Counted from the first letter of the stretch, positions 51,942 to 60,440 are shown. The stretch: 64,000 nt of DNA from Methylorubrum rhodesianum (GCF_014199985.1 NZ_JACHOS010000017.1:62001-126000), one strand, 5' to 3'. Program-made: numbers and translations. The notes: generated by a model not told the origin, from the sequence alone.

Positions 51942-53255
51942 GTGACCAGCCTGCTCACCAACACCGCCGCGATGACGGCGCTGACGACCCTCAAGGGCAT
52001 CAACAGCCAGCTCGACACGACGAGCAATCGCGTCTCGACCGGTCAGCGCGTGTCGAATGCGTCCGACAACGCCGCCTACTGGTCGATCGCCACGACGGTG
52101 CGCACCGACAACCTCGCGCTCGGCGCGGTCAAAGACTCGCTCGGCCTCGGCTCGGCCGCCGTGGATACGGCCTACAATGGTCTGACCAGCGTCCTCAGCA
52201 ATCTCCAGAACATCCGCACGAAGTTGCAGACCGCACTTCAGCCCGGCGTCGACCGCAACAAGGTTCAGACCGAAATCGCTTCGCTGCAGGCGAACATGAA
52301 GGCGACGGCCGACTCCTCGATCCAGAGTGGCCAGAACTGGCTCTCCGTGGATTCCGGCAGCGCCGGCTACAACGGCGGTACGCAAAAGGTCGTGGCCGGC
52401 TTCTCGCGCGACATCACCGGCAACATCAATTTCTCGACCGTCAACATCGACGTCACGAGCATCCAGCTCTACGACAAGGCACTGACCGGCTCGGCCGCCA
52501 CCTCGGCCAAGGTTACGGCCAGCAAGGCGATCACCACGACGCTGGACTTCAGCGGCACCAACCAGAGCACGCTCAGCGTCAGCTACAACGGCGGCACGGC
52601 CGAGACGATCGCGCTGACCGCCACGAGCCTGACCTCGCACGTGGCCGACCTCACCAAGGTCACGAAGGACGAACTCCTCACCGCTATCAACAACTCGATC
52701 TCCGCCAACGCGAACCTGAAGGGCAAGGTCAACGCCTCCCTCGACGCCGCGGGTCGCATTCAGTTCGAGACGCTCGGCAACACGGCGCCCGACACGATCT
52801 CCGTCAACATCGCCAACGCGACCGGCGCCGTCGATATCGGCTTCGGGATCGTCCCGGCGACCGTCTACTCCGGCAAAGGTACGGCCGCGGCGGCCGGCAG
52901 CGGCGGCGGCATCCTCGACAAGGGCGGCGCCAGCTCGGTCGCGCAGCTGTCGATCAACGCCTCGACCACGGACGCGACGCTCCAGACGTTGATCAACACG
53001 GTCGACAAGGCCATCGCCGCCGTGACGACCGCCGGCACCAAGCTCGGCGCGAACAAGACCCAGATCGACGGTCAGAAGTCCTTCATCGACACCCTGATGA
53101 AGTCCAACGATCGCGCCATCGGCATCCTGGTCGACGCGGATATCGAGGAGGAGTCGACCAAGCTGAAGGCTCTGCAGACGCAGCAGCAGCTTGCCGTGCA
53201 GACCCTGTCGATCGCCAACTCCGCGAGCCAGAACGTCCTCTCGCTCTTCCGCTAA
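51942..53255 (+). CDS. fliC: Flagellin
   Basis: A 437-residue flagellin. The conserved N-terminal helices are at residues ~1-140 (LLTNTAAMTALTTLKGINSQLDTTSNRVSTGQRVSNASDNAAYWSIATTVR), the C-terminal helices at ~370-437, ending LAVQTLSIANSASQNVLSLFR. The middle variable part (~175-330) includes the segment shared with the DUF1217 protein. The start is GTG at 51942 with GGAAGA about nine bases upstream; the ~380-bp upstream leader contains regulatory hairpins. It is secreted and polymerises as the filament. A pair of strong terminators follows. Confidence 0.97.
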   Translation: MTSLLTNTAAMTALTTLKGINSQLDTTSNRVSTGQRVSNASDNAAYWSIATTVRTDNLALGAVKDSLGLGSAAVDTAYNGLTSVLSNLQNIRTKLQTALQPGVDRNKVQTEIASLQANMKATADSSIQSGQNWLSVDSGSAGYNGGTQKVVAGFSRDITGNINFSTVNIDVTSIQLYDKALTGSAATSAKVTASKAITTTLDFSGTNQSTLSVSYNGGTAETIALTATSLTSHVADLTKVTKDELLTAINNSISANANLKGKVNASLDAAGRIQFETLGNTAPDTISVNIANATGAVDIGFGIVPATVYSGKGTAAAAGSGGGILDKGGASSVAQLSINASTTDATLQTLINTVDKAIAAVTTAGTKLGANKTQIDGQKSFIDTLMKSNDRAIGILVDADIEEESTKLKALQTQQQLAVQTLSIANSASQNVLSLFR

Positions 53256-53263
53256 GCAACGAC

Positions 53264-53289
53264 GTCCCGGCCGCCAGCGCGGCCGGGAC
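53264..53289 (+). terminator. Flagellin terminator hairpin 1
   Basis: An 11-bp perfect stem, bases 53264-53274 with 53279-53289, around the loop CAGC, eight bases after the flagellin stop. It lacks an immediate T-run and is followed by a second hairpin. Confidence 0.7.
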
Positions 53290-53306
53290 ACCGCCTGTAC
53301 GAGAAA

Positions 53307-53333
53307 AGGCCGCGCTCACACCGAGCGCGGCCT
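53307..53333. terminator. Bidirectional intrinsic terminator between flagellin and ftcR
   Basis: An 11-bp stem (53307-53317 with 53323-53333) with loop ACACC. It is flanked by AAAA on the left and GTTTCGTTTCG on the right, so it has a T-run in both directions. It lies between the convergent flagellin and ftcR genes. Confidence 0.85.
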
Positions 53334-53361
53334 GTTTCGTTTCGTAGCGATTGCGAAGGCG

Positions 53362-54042
53362 TCAGCCGACGAAGGTGTATCCGGCCAGCCGCTTGGCCTC
53401 GATCGGATCGTAGCCCAACCGCATCCGCAGCTTCTTTCGCAGCTTGCTGATATGGCCCTCCACCACGCTCTCCTCGACGCTGGTGTCGAGGTCGCCGTAG
53501 ACGGCCGTGAAGATCTGGCCCTTCGTGACCTGCCGGCCGCGGTTCTTGGCGAGATATTCGAGGATGTGCCGCTCGCGCCGGGGCAGGATCAGGCAGCTGC
53601 CGTCGATCTCCGGATCGCGCCCGTCGGTGTAGACCTTGAGGCGGCCGGCCCGGTCGGGGGCCGGGGCCGGCTCGACGCCGCGGCCCGTGCGGCGCCGGAT
53701 CGCGGTGGCGCGGGCGATGATCTCGCGGACATGGACGGGCTTGCGCACCACGTCGTCGATGCCGGCGGTGAAGAGGGCCAGCGTCTGCTCCAGGGAGCGG
53801 GTCTCGTTGAGGGCGATGATCGGCGCCCGGCTGAGCGAGCGGATCGCCACGGTGCAGGAGGCGCGGTCGGCGCAGTCGCCGATCAGGAAGCCGTCGATCG
53901 CCTCGACATCGATCCGCGGGGTGGCGTCGAGCCACCTCTTCATGGATCCGGTGGCGAGGCCCTGCGCCTTGACGCCCTCGGCGCCGAAGCCGGCAACGTA
54001 GTGGTCGGTGACGCTCTGCCGCTCGTCGACAACGATATACAT
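53362..54042 (-). CDS. ftcR: Flagellar transcriptional regulator FtcR
   Basis: A 226-residue OmpR/PhoB-like response regulator. The receiver half (residues 1-~120) begins MYIVVDERQSVTDHYVAGFG and includes GIDDVVRKPVHVREIIARATAIRRR; the DNA-binding winged helix has ILPRRERHILEYLAKNRGRQVTKGQIF and EESVVEGHISKLRKKLRMRLGYDPI. It closely follows Brucella FtcR, an orphan master regulator of flagellar genes. The usual phospho-acceptor Asp region is atypical, in line with a regulator that may not need a cognate kinase. It sits at the edge of the island and has a CtrA box upstream. Confidence 0.92.
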   Translation of the reverse strand: MYIVVDERQSVTDHYVAGFGAEGVKAQGLATGSMKRWLDATPRIDVEAIDGFLIGDCADRASCTVAIRSLSRAPIIALNETRSLEQTLALFTAGIDDVVRKPVHVREIIARATAIRRRTGRGVEPAPAPDRAGRLKVYTDGRDPEIDGSCLILPRRERHILEYLAKNRGRQVTKGQIFTAVYGDLDTSVEESVVEGHISKLRKKLRMRLGYDPIEAKRLAGYTFVG

Positions 54043-54236
54043 CGTCAGTGCTCGAAGATGTACGAGGTCATTGCGTCCCGCGCGAATGTTCTTCGCACGT
54101 CGCCATGGCCGATCGAATTGCTAAAGGGTCGTCGAATGCTGTCGGTCTATGGCCCGGGGCGCTTCGGCTGTTGCTCGGCGCTCCCGGCGTGCCACTTTCT
54201 CCAACATTTGACGGTTTCAGCTTTTTGGCGAGAATG

Positions 54237-54252
54237 GTTAACGAGGCGTTAA
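54237..54252 (-). promoter_or_regulatory. Perfect CtrA box upstream of ftcR
   Basis: On the minus strand, bases 54252 to 54237 read TTAA-CGCCTCG-TTAAC, an exact match to the CtrA consensus TTAA-N7-TTAAC. It lies ~195 bp upstream of the ftcR start codon in an AT-rich segment of the 396-bp gap to the divergent aminotransferase. In Brucella the ftcR promoter is known to be bound by CtrA. Confidence 0.75.
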
Positions 54253-54438
54253 GGCCAAGCTTGCGGGAGAGGAAACGTTAGGAGTTTGGTCACCCCGGAG
54301 CCCCGCTCGTGACCGATGTGCCACAGTGTGTCGGTACGGCCTCGTCCCGACGCACGCCTTTCATTCCGGATGGTCTTGACCGCGCCGCCGCCGCAGGTTC
54401 GAACCCGCCAAGACCCTTCACCGACCGAGAGGAACCCG

Positions 54439-55716
54439 ATGCCGTCGCTGTCCACCCTGTCGCCCGACGCCCTGGCGGATCTGCGCTCCGGTCTGCGCGG
54501 CGAGTACGACGCCCTCAAAGCGCAGGGGCTCAAGCTCGACATGACCCGCGGCAAACCCGCCTCCGATCAGCTCGACCTCGCCGCCGAGATGCTGGCGCTG
54601 CCGGGCAACCGCGACACCACCGCCGAGGACGGCACGGATGCGCGCAACTACGGTAATCTCCAGGGCTTGCACGAGACCCGCGCCCTGTTCGCCCCCGTCC
54701 TCGGGGCCGGGCCGGAGCAGGTCGTCATCGCCAACAATTCGAGCCTCGCGCTGATGCACGACGTGCTCGTCTACGCCCTGCTGAAGGGCGTGCCCGGCGG
54801 GGAGGGGCCGTGGTCGAAGCAGGAGCCGATCACGATCCTCTGCCCCGTGCCCGGCTACGACCGCCACTTCGCACTGTGCGAGGGCTTCGGCATCCGCATG
54901 GTCGCGATCCCGATGACGGGGGAGGGGCCGGATATGGATGTCGTCGAACGCGAGGCCGCCGACCCGTCGGTGAAGGGCATCTGGTGCGTGCCGCAATACT
55001 CGAATCCGAGCGGCGAGACCTATTCCGACGAGACCGTGCGGCGGCTCGCCTCGCTGAAGGCCGGAGCGCCCGACTTCCGCATTCTGTGGGACAACGCCTA
55101 CGCGGTGCATCACCTCACCGAGGCGCGGCCCAACCTCCGCAACATCCTGGAGGCCTGCGCGCAAGCCGGACATCCCGACCGGCCGATCGTGTTCGCCTCG
55201 ACGTCGAAGGTCACGCTGGCCGGCGCCGGCCTCGCGATGCTGGCCGCCTCGCCCGCCAACGTGAAATGGTATCTCGCTCAGGCCGGACGCCGCAGCATCG
55301 GCCCGGACAAGCTCAACCAGCTCCGCCACGTCCGCTTCCTGCGCGACAGCGCCGGCATCGCCGCGCATATGGACCGGCACCGGGTCCTGATCGCCCCGAA
55401 ATTCGCCGCGGTGGAGGAGGCGTTCGCTGCCCGCCTCGACGGCTGGGAGGTCGCCCGCTGGAGCCGTCCGCTGGGCGGCTACTTCGTGACGCTGGATGTC
55501 GCCGATGGCACCGCCTCGCAGGTCGTCCGGCTCGCGGGCGAGGCGGGCATCGCGCTCACGCCGGCCGGTGCGACGCACCCCTACGGAAAGGATCCGCACG
55601 ACCGGACGCTGCGCATCGCCCCGACGTTCCCGAAGCTCGACGCGGTGCGCAAGGCGGCGGAGGCGGTGGCACTCTGCACGCTGCTCGCGGCGGTGGAGGC
55701 GCGGGCGGCCGGTTGA
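54439..55716 (+). CDS. Pyridoxal-phosphate aminotransferase, class I-like (MocR/aspartate type)
   Basis: A 425-residue PLP enzyme of the aminotransferase class I fold. Motifs: MTRGKPASDQLDLA near the N-terminus, NYGNLQGLHETR, ILWDNAYAVHHL with the cofactor-contacting Asp/Tyr, and STSKVTLAGAGLAML, whose lysine should form the aldimine. It resembles the aspartate/alanine-type aminotransferases of PF12897 found in many bacteria. The start at 54439 follows GAGAGGAACCCG. The exact amino donor cannot be settled from sequence. It is divergent from ftcR, with the CtrA box between them. Confidence 0.9.
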   Translation: MPSLSTLSPDALADLRSGLRGEYDALKAQGLKLDMTRGKPASDQLDLAAEMLALPGNRDTTAEDGTDARNYGNLQGLHETRALFAPVLGAGPEQVVIANNSSLALMHDVLVYALLKGVPGGEGPWSKQEPITILCPVPGYDRHFALCEGFGIRMVAIPMTGEGPDMDVVEREAADPSVKGIWCVPQYSNPSGETYSDETVRRLASLKAGAPDFRILWDNAYAVHHLTEARPNLRNILEACAQAGHPDRPIVFASTSKVTLAGAGLAMLAASPANVKWYLAQAGRRSIGPDKLNQLRHVRFLRDSAGIAAHMDRHRVLIAPKFAAVEEAFAARLDGWEVARWSRPLGGYFVTLDVADGTASQVVRLAGEAGIALTPAGATHPYGKDPHDRTLRIAPTFPKLDAVRKAAEAVALCTLLAAVEARAAG

Positions 55717-55816
55717 ATCGCTCCGCTCTTGTCCACTCGATACGCGGAGAAGAGCGGCCGCGCTCTCCGGATCGGCGCCGGCTCGATGCGTTGGCGGCGG
55801 ATCGCAGCCAGCGCCC

Positions 55817-55848
55817 GCGAAGCGATTTCCTCGTCGTCATCGCTTCGC
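55817..55848. terminator. Inverted repeat between convergent genes
   Basis: GCGAAGCGAT (55817-55826) is matched exactly by ATCGCTTCGC (55839-55848) around a 12-base loop. It lies between the convergent aminotransferase and helicase genes and is a likely terminator without a clear T-run. Confidence 0.5.
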
Positions 55849-55895
55849 ATCCGCTCGCGGTGACGGCGGGTCGTGGGCGACCGAGGAATGCTCCC

Positions 55896-57014
55896 TCACA
55901 CGACCACGGTGATCGCCTGCGCCGCCCGCGTCAGCCCGGTATAGAGCCACCGCGCCCGGTGCTCGCGAAACGCGTAGGATTCGTCGAACAGCACCACCTT
56001 GTCCCACTGCGATCCTTGCGCCTTGTGCACGGTGAGCGCGTAGCCGTAGGTGAACTCGTCGGTCTCGCGGCGCAGGAACAGGGGGATCTCCTCCTCAGAG
56101 CCCTCGATCACCTGCCGCAGCACCTTGATCTCCACGGCGCGGCGGCGCACGGCCGGATCGTCCTCCGGCACCACGTCGAGGCGGATCGTGTCGGGGCGGG
56201 GCGGGGCGCGTAGCGCTTGCACCGTCCAGGTCGAGCCGTTGAGCAGGCCCTTGGTTCGGTCGTTGCGGAGGCAGACCAGCTTCTCGCCGACCGACGGCAT
56301 CGGATCGGTGTGGCCGGCCAGCTCCCGCAGGCGGTTGTTGTAGAGACGCCGCGTCCGGTTGAGGCCGACCAGAACCTGATCGCAGTCGAGCACCTGCGCC
56401 GGATCGATGTCGCGGCGGCGGATCACCCGGCTCGCGCCGTACTCCCCGACCTCCAGCCGCCCGCCCTCGCGGATCGTCATCGCCATGCGCACGATCGGGT
56501 CGTCGGCCGCTTGGCGATGGACGTCGGTGAGCATCACGTCGGGCTCGGCCTCGGTGAAGAAGCCGCCGCCGCGCACCGGCGGCAACTGGGCCGGATCGCC
56601 CAGCACCAGCACCGGCTTGTCGAAGGACAGGAGGTCGTGGCCGAGGTCGGAATCGACCATCGAGCACTCGTCGATGACGATGAGGTTGGCCTTGGCCGCC
56701 GGGCCGGAGCGGTTGAGGGTGAAGGTCGGACCGCCCTCGTCGCCCTCCTTGCTGCGGTAGATCAGCGAATGGATCGTCGCCGCATCGTGGCAGCCTTTCT
56801 GGCGCATCACCGAGGCCGCCTTGCCGGTGAAGGCGCCGTAGACGACCGGGCCGTCGATGTCGTCGGCGATACGGCGGGCGAGCGTGGTCTTGCCGGTGCC
56901 GGCATAGCCGAACAGGCGGAAGACCTGGTCGCCGCCTTCCTTGCGCCAGCGGGCGATGGCTTTCAGCGCCGCATCCTGCTGCGGGGCGAACTGGGTGGGA
57001 ACGGAGTCAGGCAT
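55896..57014 (-). CDS. RecD-like/Dda-type SF1B DNA helicase
   Basis: A 372-residue compact helicase. Motif I is FGYAGTGKTTLARRIA (residues ~35-50), II is LIVIDECSMVDSDL, III is VLGDPAQLPPVRGGG, and motifs V/VI are YALTVHKAQGSQWD and YTGLTRAAQAI. The size and arrangement are like phage Dda or the RecD2 core without the N-terminal extension, so it is probably a single-subunit 5'-3' DNA helicase. No RecB/C homologue is adjacent. The role may be in replication-fork repair. It lies 13 bp upstream of hemF's stop on the same strand. Confidence 0.9.
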   Translation of the reverse strand: MPDSVPTQFAPQQDAALKAIARWRKEGGDQVFRLFGYAGTGKTTLARRIADDIDGPVVYGAFTGKAASVMRQKGCHDAATIHSLIYRSKEGDEGGPTFTLNRSGPAAKANLIVIDECSMVDSDLGHDLLSFDKPVLVLGDPAQLPPVRGGGFFTEAEPDVMLTDVHRQAADDPIVRMAMTIREGGRLEVGEYGASRVIRRRDIDPAQVLDCDQVLVGLNRTRRLYNNRLRELAGHTDPMPSVGEKLVCLRNDRTKGLLNGSTWTVQALRAPPRPDTIRLDVVPEDDPAVRRRAVEIKVLRQVIEGSEEEIPLFLRRETDEFTYGYALTVHKAQGSQWDKVVLFDESYAFREHRARWLYTGLTRAAQAITVVV

Positions 57015-57027
57015 GGCCGGACGGCCC

Positions 57028-57951
57028 TCAGGGCCAGCGCACCGTGGGGGGCAGCGAGGACAGGATCGAGGCGACGTTGCCGCCGGTCTTCAGGCCGAAG
57101 ATGGTGCCGCGGTCGTAGAGAAGATTGAACTCGACGTAGCGCCCGCGCCGCACCTGCTGCTCCTCCCGGTCGGCCTCGGTCCAGGCCTGCGCGAGGTTGC
57201 GCCGGACGATCTCGGGATAGGCCTTCAGGAAGGCCCCGCCGACGTCGCGCGTATAGGCCAGATCCGCTTGGCGGTCGCCGGTCCAGTGATAGTCGTAGAA
57301 GATGCCGCCGATGCCGCGGGGCTCGTTGCGGTGCTTCAAGTGGAAATACTCGTCGCACCACGCCTTGTACCGCTCGTAGTTCACGGCGGGCGCGTGCCGC
57401 TCGCAGGCCTCGCGCAGGCAGGCGTGGAAGAACTGCGTGTCGGGGTCGTCCTGGCTGCGCCGCCGGTCGAGCACGGGGGTGAGGTCGGCGCCGCCGCCGA
57501 ACCACGCCTTCGTCGTCACGACGAAGCGGGTGTTCATGTGCACCGTCGGAACGTTCGGGTTCCAGGGGTGGACGATCAGCGAGATGCCGGTGGCGAAGAA
57601 GCGCGGGTCTTCCGCCGCGCCGGGCATCTGGGCACGGAATTCCGGCGCGAACTCGCCGTGCACGGTGGAGACGTGCACGCCCGCCTTCTCGAACACCCGG
57701 CCTTTCAGCATCGCCATGACGCCGCCGCCGCCCAGGGCGCCGCTGTGATCGGTGCGCTGCCACGGCGTCTTTTCGAATTTGCCGGCTTCCCTCGGGGCGT
57801 CCGGGTGGAACGGGCCCTCGGCCTCCGCCTCCAGCGTCTCCAGCGCGGCGACGATCCGGTCGCGCAGGGTGGCGAACCACGCGCCCGCCTCGCTCTTCAG
57901 CGCGGCGAGGTCGTCGGGTGAGGGGAGGGGAGAAGCCGTCGCATCGCTCAT
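57028..57951 (-). CDS. hemF: Oxygen-dependent coproporphyrinogen III oxidase
   Basis: A 307-residue HemF. The conserved blocks GKFEKTPWQRTDHSGALGGGGVMAMLKGRVFEKAGVHVSTV, TRFVVTTKAWFGGGADLTPVLDRRR, IGGIFYDYHWTGDRQADLAY and FNLLYDRGTIFGLKTGGNVASILSSLPP are intact. It decarboxylates coproporphyrinogen III to protoporphyrinogen IX with O2 in haem synthesis. The start is chosen at 57951 (MSDATASPLPS), with an upstream methionine at 57987 as an alternative. It is a complete gene. Confidence 0.96.
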   Translation of the reverse strand: MSDATASPLPSPDDLAALKSEAGAWFATLRDRIVAALETLEAEAEGPFHPDAPREAGKFEKTPWQRTDHSGALGGGGVMAMLKGRVFEKAGVHVSTVHGEFAPEFRAQMPGAAEDPRFFATGISLIVHPWNPNVPTVHMNTRFVVTTKAWFGGGADLTPVLDRRRSQDDPDTQFFHACLREACERHAPAVNYERYKAWCDEYFHLKHRNEPRGIGGIFYDYHWTGDRQADLAYTRDVGGAFLKAYPEIVRRNLAQAWTEADREEQQVRRGRYVEFNLLYDRGTIFGLKTGGNVASILSSLPPTVRWP

Positions 57952-57994
57952 GCGAGAGGCTTTCCCACCCGGGGGGCGATCCGTCAATTCGGGC

Positions 57995-58374
57995 TCAGAA
58001 CTTGTAGGTCGGGCTACCGAGGATCGTGCGCCGGGTGTCGACGAAGCCGTCGCTCTGGGCGAGACAGGTCGAGAGATCGCGCGTGTCGGCGATGTTGGAG
58101 ACGTTGAGCTGCGCCCGCCGATGCGTGTCCTCCCAACCGATCAGCGCGTCGGCCAGCGTCACGGCGGCGATGGCATCGATGTCGCCTCCCTGGATCTTTA
58201 CCCTGCCGGTCTGGATCGAGATCGGCAGGCCGCTCGGATCGGGCGGGCGCGAGCCGGTTGCGCTTCACTGTGTCGTACATCGCTGCGGCGATCGCGAACC
58301 ACGGCGTCGGGTTGTCGTCGGGTTGTACTTGAAGCCGCCTTCGATCTGCTCGGACTCGATCGGCCCACCTGGAT
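57995..58374 (-). pseudogene. Remnant of a TonB-dependent siderophore receptor (C-terminus)
   Basis: The minus strand carries pieces of an outer-membrane TonB-dependent receptor in different frames. The clearest is the C-terminus AQLNVSNIADTRDLSTCLAQ then TRRTILGSPTYKF and a stop at 57995; upstream are IQTGRVKIQG, WFAIAAAMYDTVKRNRL and ESEQIEGGFKYNP in shifted frames. The order matches the last barrel strands of FhuA-like receptors, but strands are missing and at least two frameshifts are needed. No intact receptor is in the window. It appears decayed; a short unrelated-looking frame (MPYRVKGYDGPW...) leads into it. Confidence 0.7.
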
Positions 58375-58472
58375 GGCGAGCGTGTCGCCCGCGAGGGCGA
58401 GGCGGGCGCTGGAGATTTCGGCGCCCAGGGGCCGTCGTAGCCCTTGACGCGGTAGGGCATCGTGCGCCGGTC

Positions 58473-58799
58473 TCACAGCGTGGCGAGGGTGATCTCCGAG
58501 GCGCCCTTCACGCTGAACGGTTTGTCGCCGAGCGGGATCGATGTGGCGGCTTCGGGATCGAGGCCGGAAATCGGCTGCGCGAAGTCGCAGATGCCGAGCG
58601 TGACGAGGCCGGCCGGCAATCCGGGTTCGTCGCGGATACGCCCGTGGCTGTGCTCGATCAGGGCGACGACATTAGCCCGCAATCCGTTCACCCGGCGGAT
58701 CTCATCGAAGAGAACGAACATCCGTCGGTGCGCTTTGAGGCGCGGGCGCGGAAAGGTGAGTTTCAAAACGTCGATGCTGATCACGAGCCTCGATCCCAA
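58473..58799 (-). CDS. Hypothetical protein next to the receptor remnant
   Basis: A 108-residue possible protein: MGSRLVISIDVLKLTFPRP..., RIRDEPGLPAGLVTLGI..., ending SVKGASEITLATL. I do not recognise a family. Codon structure is open throughout, but it lies among decayed sequence upstream of the receptor remnant, so it may itself be a fragment. Confidence that it is expressed is low. Confidence 0.4.
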   Translation of the reverse strand: MGSRLVISIDVLKLTFPRPRLKAHRRMFVLFDEIRRVNGLRANVVALIEHSHGRIRDEPGLPAGLVTLGICDFAQPISGLDPEAATSIPLGDKPFSVKGASEITLATL

Positions 58800-58884
58800 A
58801 GAGGCCCCATTGCTGATGCAGCTCTACGGTGGCCACTCATCAGTGGTGTTGCCCTGTTGACATGTCTTTGTCGGCAATCAGTTT

Positions 58885-58902
58885 ACACTCTACTCTGAGT
58901 GT
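58885..58902. promoter_or_regulatory. Inverted repeat in the AraC-gene promoter region
   Basis: ACACTC (58885-58890) and GAGTGT (58897-58902) form a 6-bp inverted repeat with six bases between. It lies 48 bp upstream of the AraC start and after a TTGACA at 58857-58862. It may be an autoregulatory site. Confidence 0.35.
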
Positions 58903-58949
58903 CAGTGGCTGGAGCCGAGGCAATCATCCGTTCTTCGCGTTGTCGCTAG

Positions 58950-59972
58950 ATGTCCGACACCAACAGCCGGCTGTCTGAAATCCGCGGCTCGAACGCCATC
59001 TGGCGGCCGCAACGCTTCTTCGCGCATCGACTGCAATCCGCACGCGAGTTCGAGCACCTCAACGACGGCGGTGGTCTCGCCGTCGACTTCTATCCCGTCT
59101 CTCGCGGGGCCCCGCAGGTTCGGGTGGAGGGCGGACAGAGCCGGACGATGAGCCTCTGGCACACGCAGTCGGCCACGGGCTTCCTGACGGTCCCGACGCT
59201 CGAAGCCGACCTGTTCACGATCCGGTTCGTCACCAGCGGCCAGATGATCCGCCGGAACTGGCGCGGCGAGCACGCTGCCATGCAGGGATACGCGACGTTC
59301 AGCGCCCTGGAAGACATGCGCAACGGAGAAGCCTCGGCCGGCTTTTCCGCCATCAGCTCCACCATCGCCCGCACGTCGCTCCTGGCGAGCTACCACGCTC
59401 TGGAGCGGAAGCTGGATCGTCCGCTCCCGGTGCTGGAGCCGCTGACGTCGATCGATACCCTGGGAATGCGTGCTCTTCTGTTGTCCCTGGAGCAGATGCA
59501 GATTCGGCTGCGTGACGTTCGCACGTCTGAGGATCTGTTCTTCCCGTTGCTCGAGGAAATCGTTTCCTATCAACTGCTCAGCGTCTGGCCGCGCGCGCCG
59601 GCCGCCGAACTGCCCTCGGCCGGCAACCTTGCGGCGGCTCACGTCCGCTCTGCGATTGACTACATCGAGGCGCATCTCGCGACCCCGCTCCGATTGGCCG
59701 ATGTCGCCGCCGCCGCGGGCGTGAGCGTTCGGATGCTGCAGATGTCGTTCAAGCGCGAACTGAGCATGACGCCGGTCGAATTCATCATCGAGCGGCGCCT
59801 GCAGCACGTCCACCGCGACCTCTGCAGGGAGTCGCACCGGGACACATCGATCGCGGAACTGGGCCGACGATGGGGATTCGCTCACATGAGCGACTTCGCG
59901 CAGCGCTATCGGCGCCGGTTCGGATGTGCGCCCAGTGACACTAGGCGAGATATGCTACGCAAAGTAGAATAG
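58950..59972 (+). CDS. AraC family transcriptional regulator
   Basis: A 340-residue regulator with a ~210-residue N-terminal sensing domain and a C-terminal AraC double HTH (AIDYIEAHLATPLRLADVAAAAGVSVRMLQMSFKRELSMTPVEFI, then WGFAHMSDFAQRYRRRFGCAPSDTRR). It resembles AraC proteins with the AraC_binding_2/cupin-like N-terminal. It is in a region with a decayed receptor gene on one side and an AT-rich stretch on the other, and has no evident target gene next to it apart from possibly itself. Confidence 0.88.
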   Translation: MSDTNSRLSEIRGSNAIWRPQRFFAHRLQSAREFEHLNDGGGLAVDFYPVSRGAPQVRVEGGQSRTMSLWHTQSATGFLTVPTLEADLFTIRFVTSGQMIRRNWRGEHAAMQGYATFSALEDMRNGEASAGFSAISSTIARTSLLASYHALERKLDRPLPVLEPLTSIDTLGMRALLLSLEQMQIRLRDVRTSEDLFFPLLEEIVSYQLLSVWPRAPAAELPSAGNLAAAHVRSAIDYIEAHLATPLRLADVAAAAGVSVRMLQMSFKRELSMTPVEFIIERRLQHVHRDLCRESHRDTSIAELGRRWGFAHMSDFAQRYRRRFGCAPSDTRRDMLRKVE

Positions 59973-60040
59973 TCAGAGTAACATGATTGCGAAATGATGT
60001 AATAATCGCGAATACATTGCGCCAAGACTTTTTTAATAGA

Positions 60041-60069
60041 TTGACATCACTATTGATTATCGAATAGCT
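60041..60069 (+). promoter_or_regulatory. Weak promoter for the DUF6894 gene
   Basis: TTGACA (60041-60046) and the poor -10 ATAGCT (60064-60069) are 17 bp apart within the AT-rich 59973-60167 gap. They lie about 100 bp upstream of the DUF6894 gene. Confidence 0.4.
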
Positions 60070-60167
60070 GATTCAGGCGCCTATATATCCGAGCACGCTG
60101 GCCCAGCGAATCCGTCGGCCGAGAGTGCTTCGATCGCGCCGGGAACGTCGATTTTCAGGGGATGTGG

Positions 60168-60440
60168 ATGCCGAGGTTCTTCTTCAATACCAACGATGAC
60201 GTCGAGCTATGGGATGACGAGGGGACGGATCTGCCGGATCTGGACGCCGCACGCCGTGCCGCCATTCGCTATGCTGGCGAACTGTTGAGGGAGGCGGGGC
60301 CTTGCGTCGCATTCGGCGACGCGTGGCAGCTCAGGGCGAGCGATGCGAGCGAAGGCGTCGTGTTCACGATCGACGTCAAGATCACCCTGAATCAGGCGGC
60401 TTTGTCCGCGCCGAGCCGGGACGTGGCGCGGTGTCAGTAG
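60168..60440 (+). CDS. DUF6894 family small protein
   Basis: A 90-residue protein: MPRFFFNTNDDVELWDDEGTDLPDLDAARRAAIRYAGELLREAG, then WQLRASDASEGVVFTIDVKI. It matches the short DUF6894 family common in Methylobacterium and Bradyrhizobium, of unknown function. I start at 60168 because AGGGGA lies six to seven bases upstream; ATG 60162 would add two residues. An AT-rich promoter precedes it. Confidence 0.8.
   Translation: MPRFFFNTNDDVELWDDEGTDLPDLDAARRAAIRYAGELLREAGPCVAFGDAWQLRASDASEGVVFTIDVKITLNQAALSAPSRDVARCQ

Noticed and set aside
53362..54042. Considered a two-component partner kinase for FtcR
   Set aside because: No kinase gene adjoins, and the receiver is atypical; the sensor kinase at 28699 is 25 kb away with no link in the sequence.
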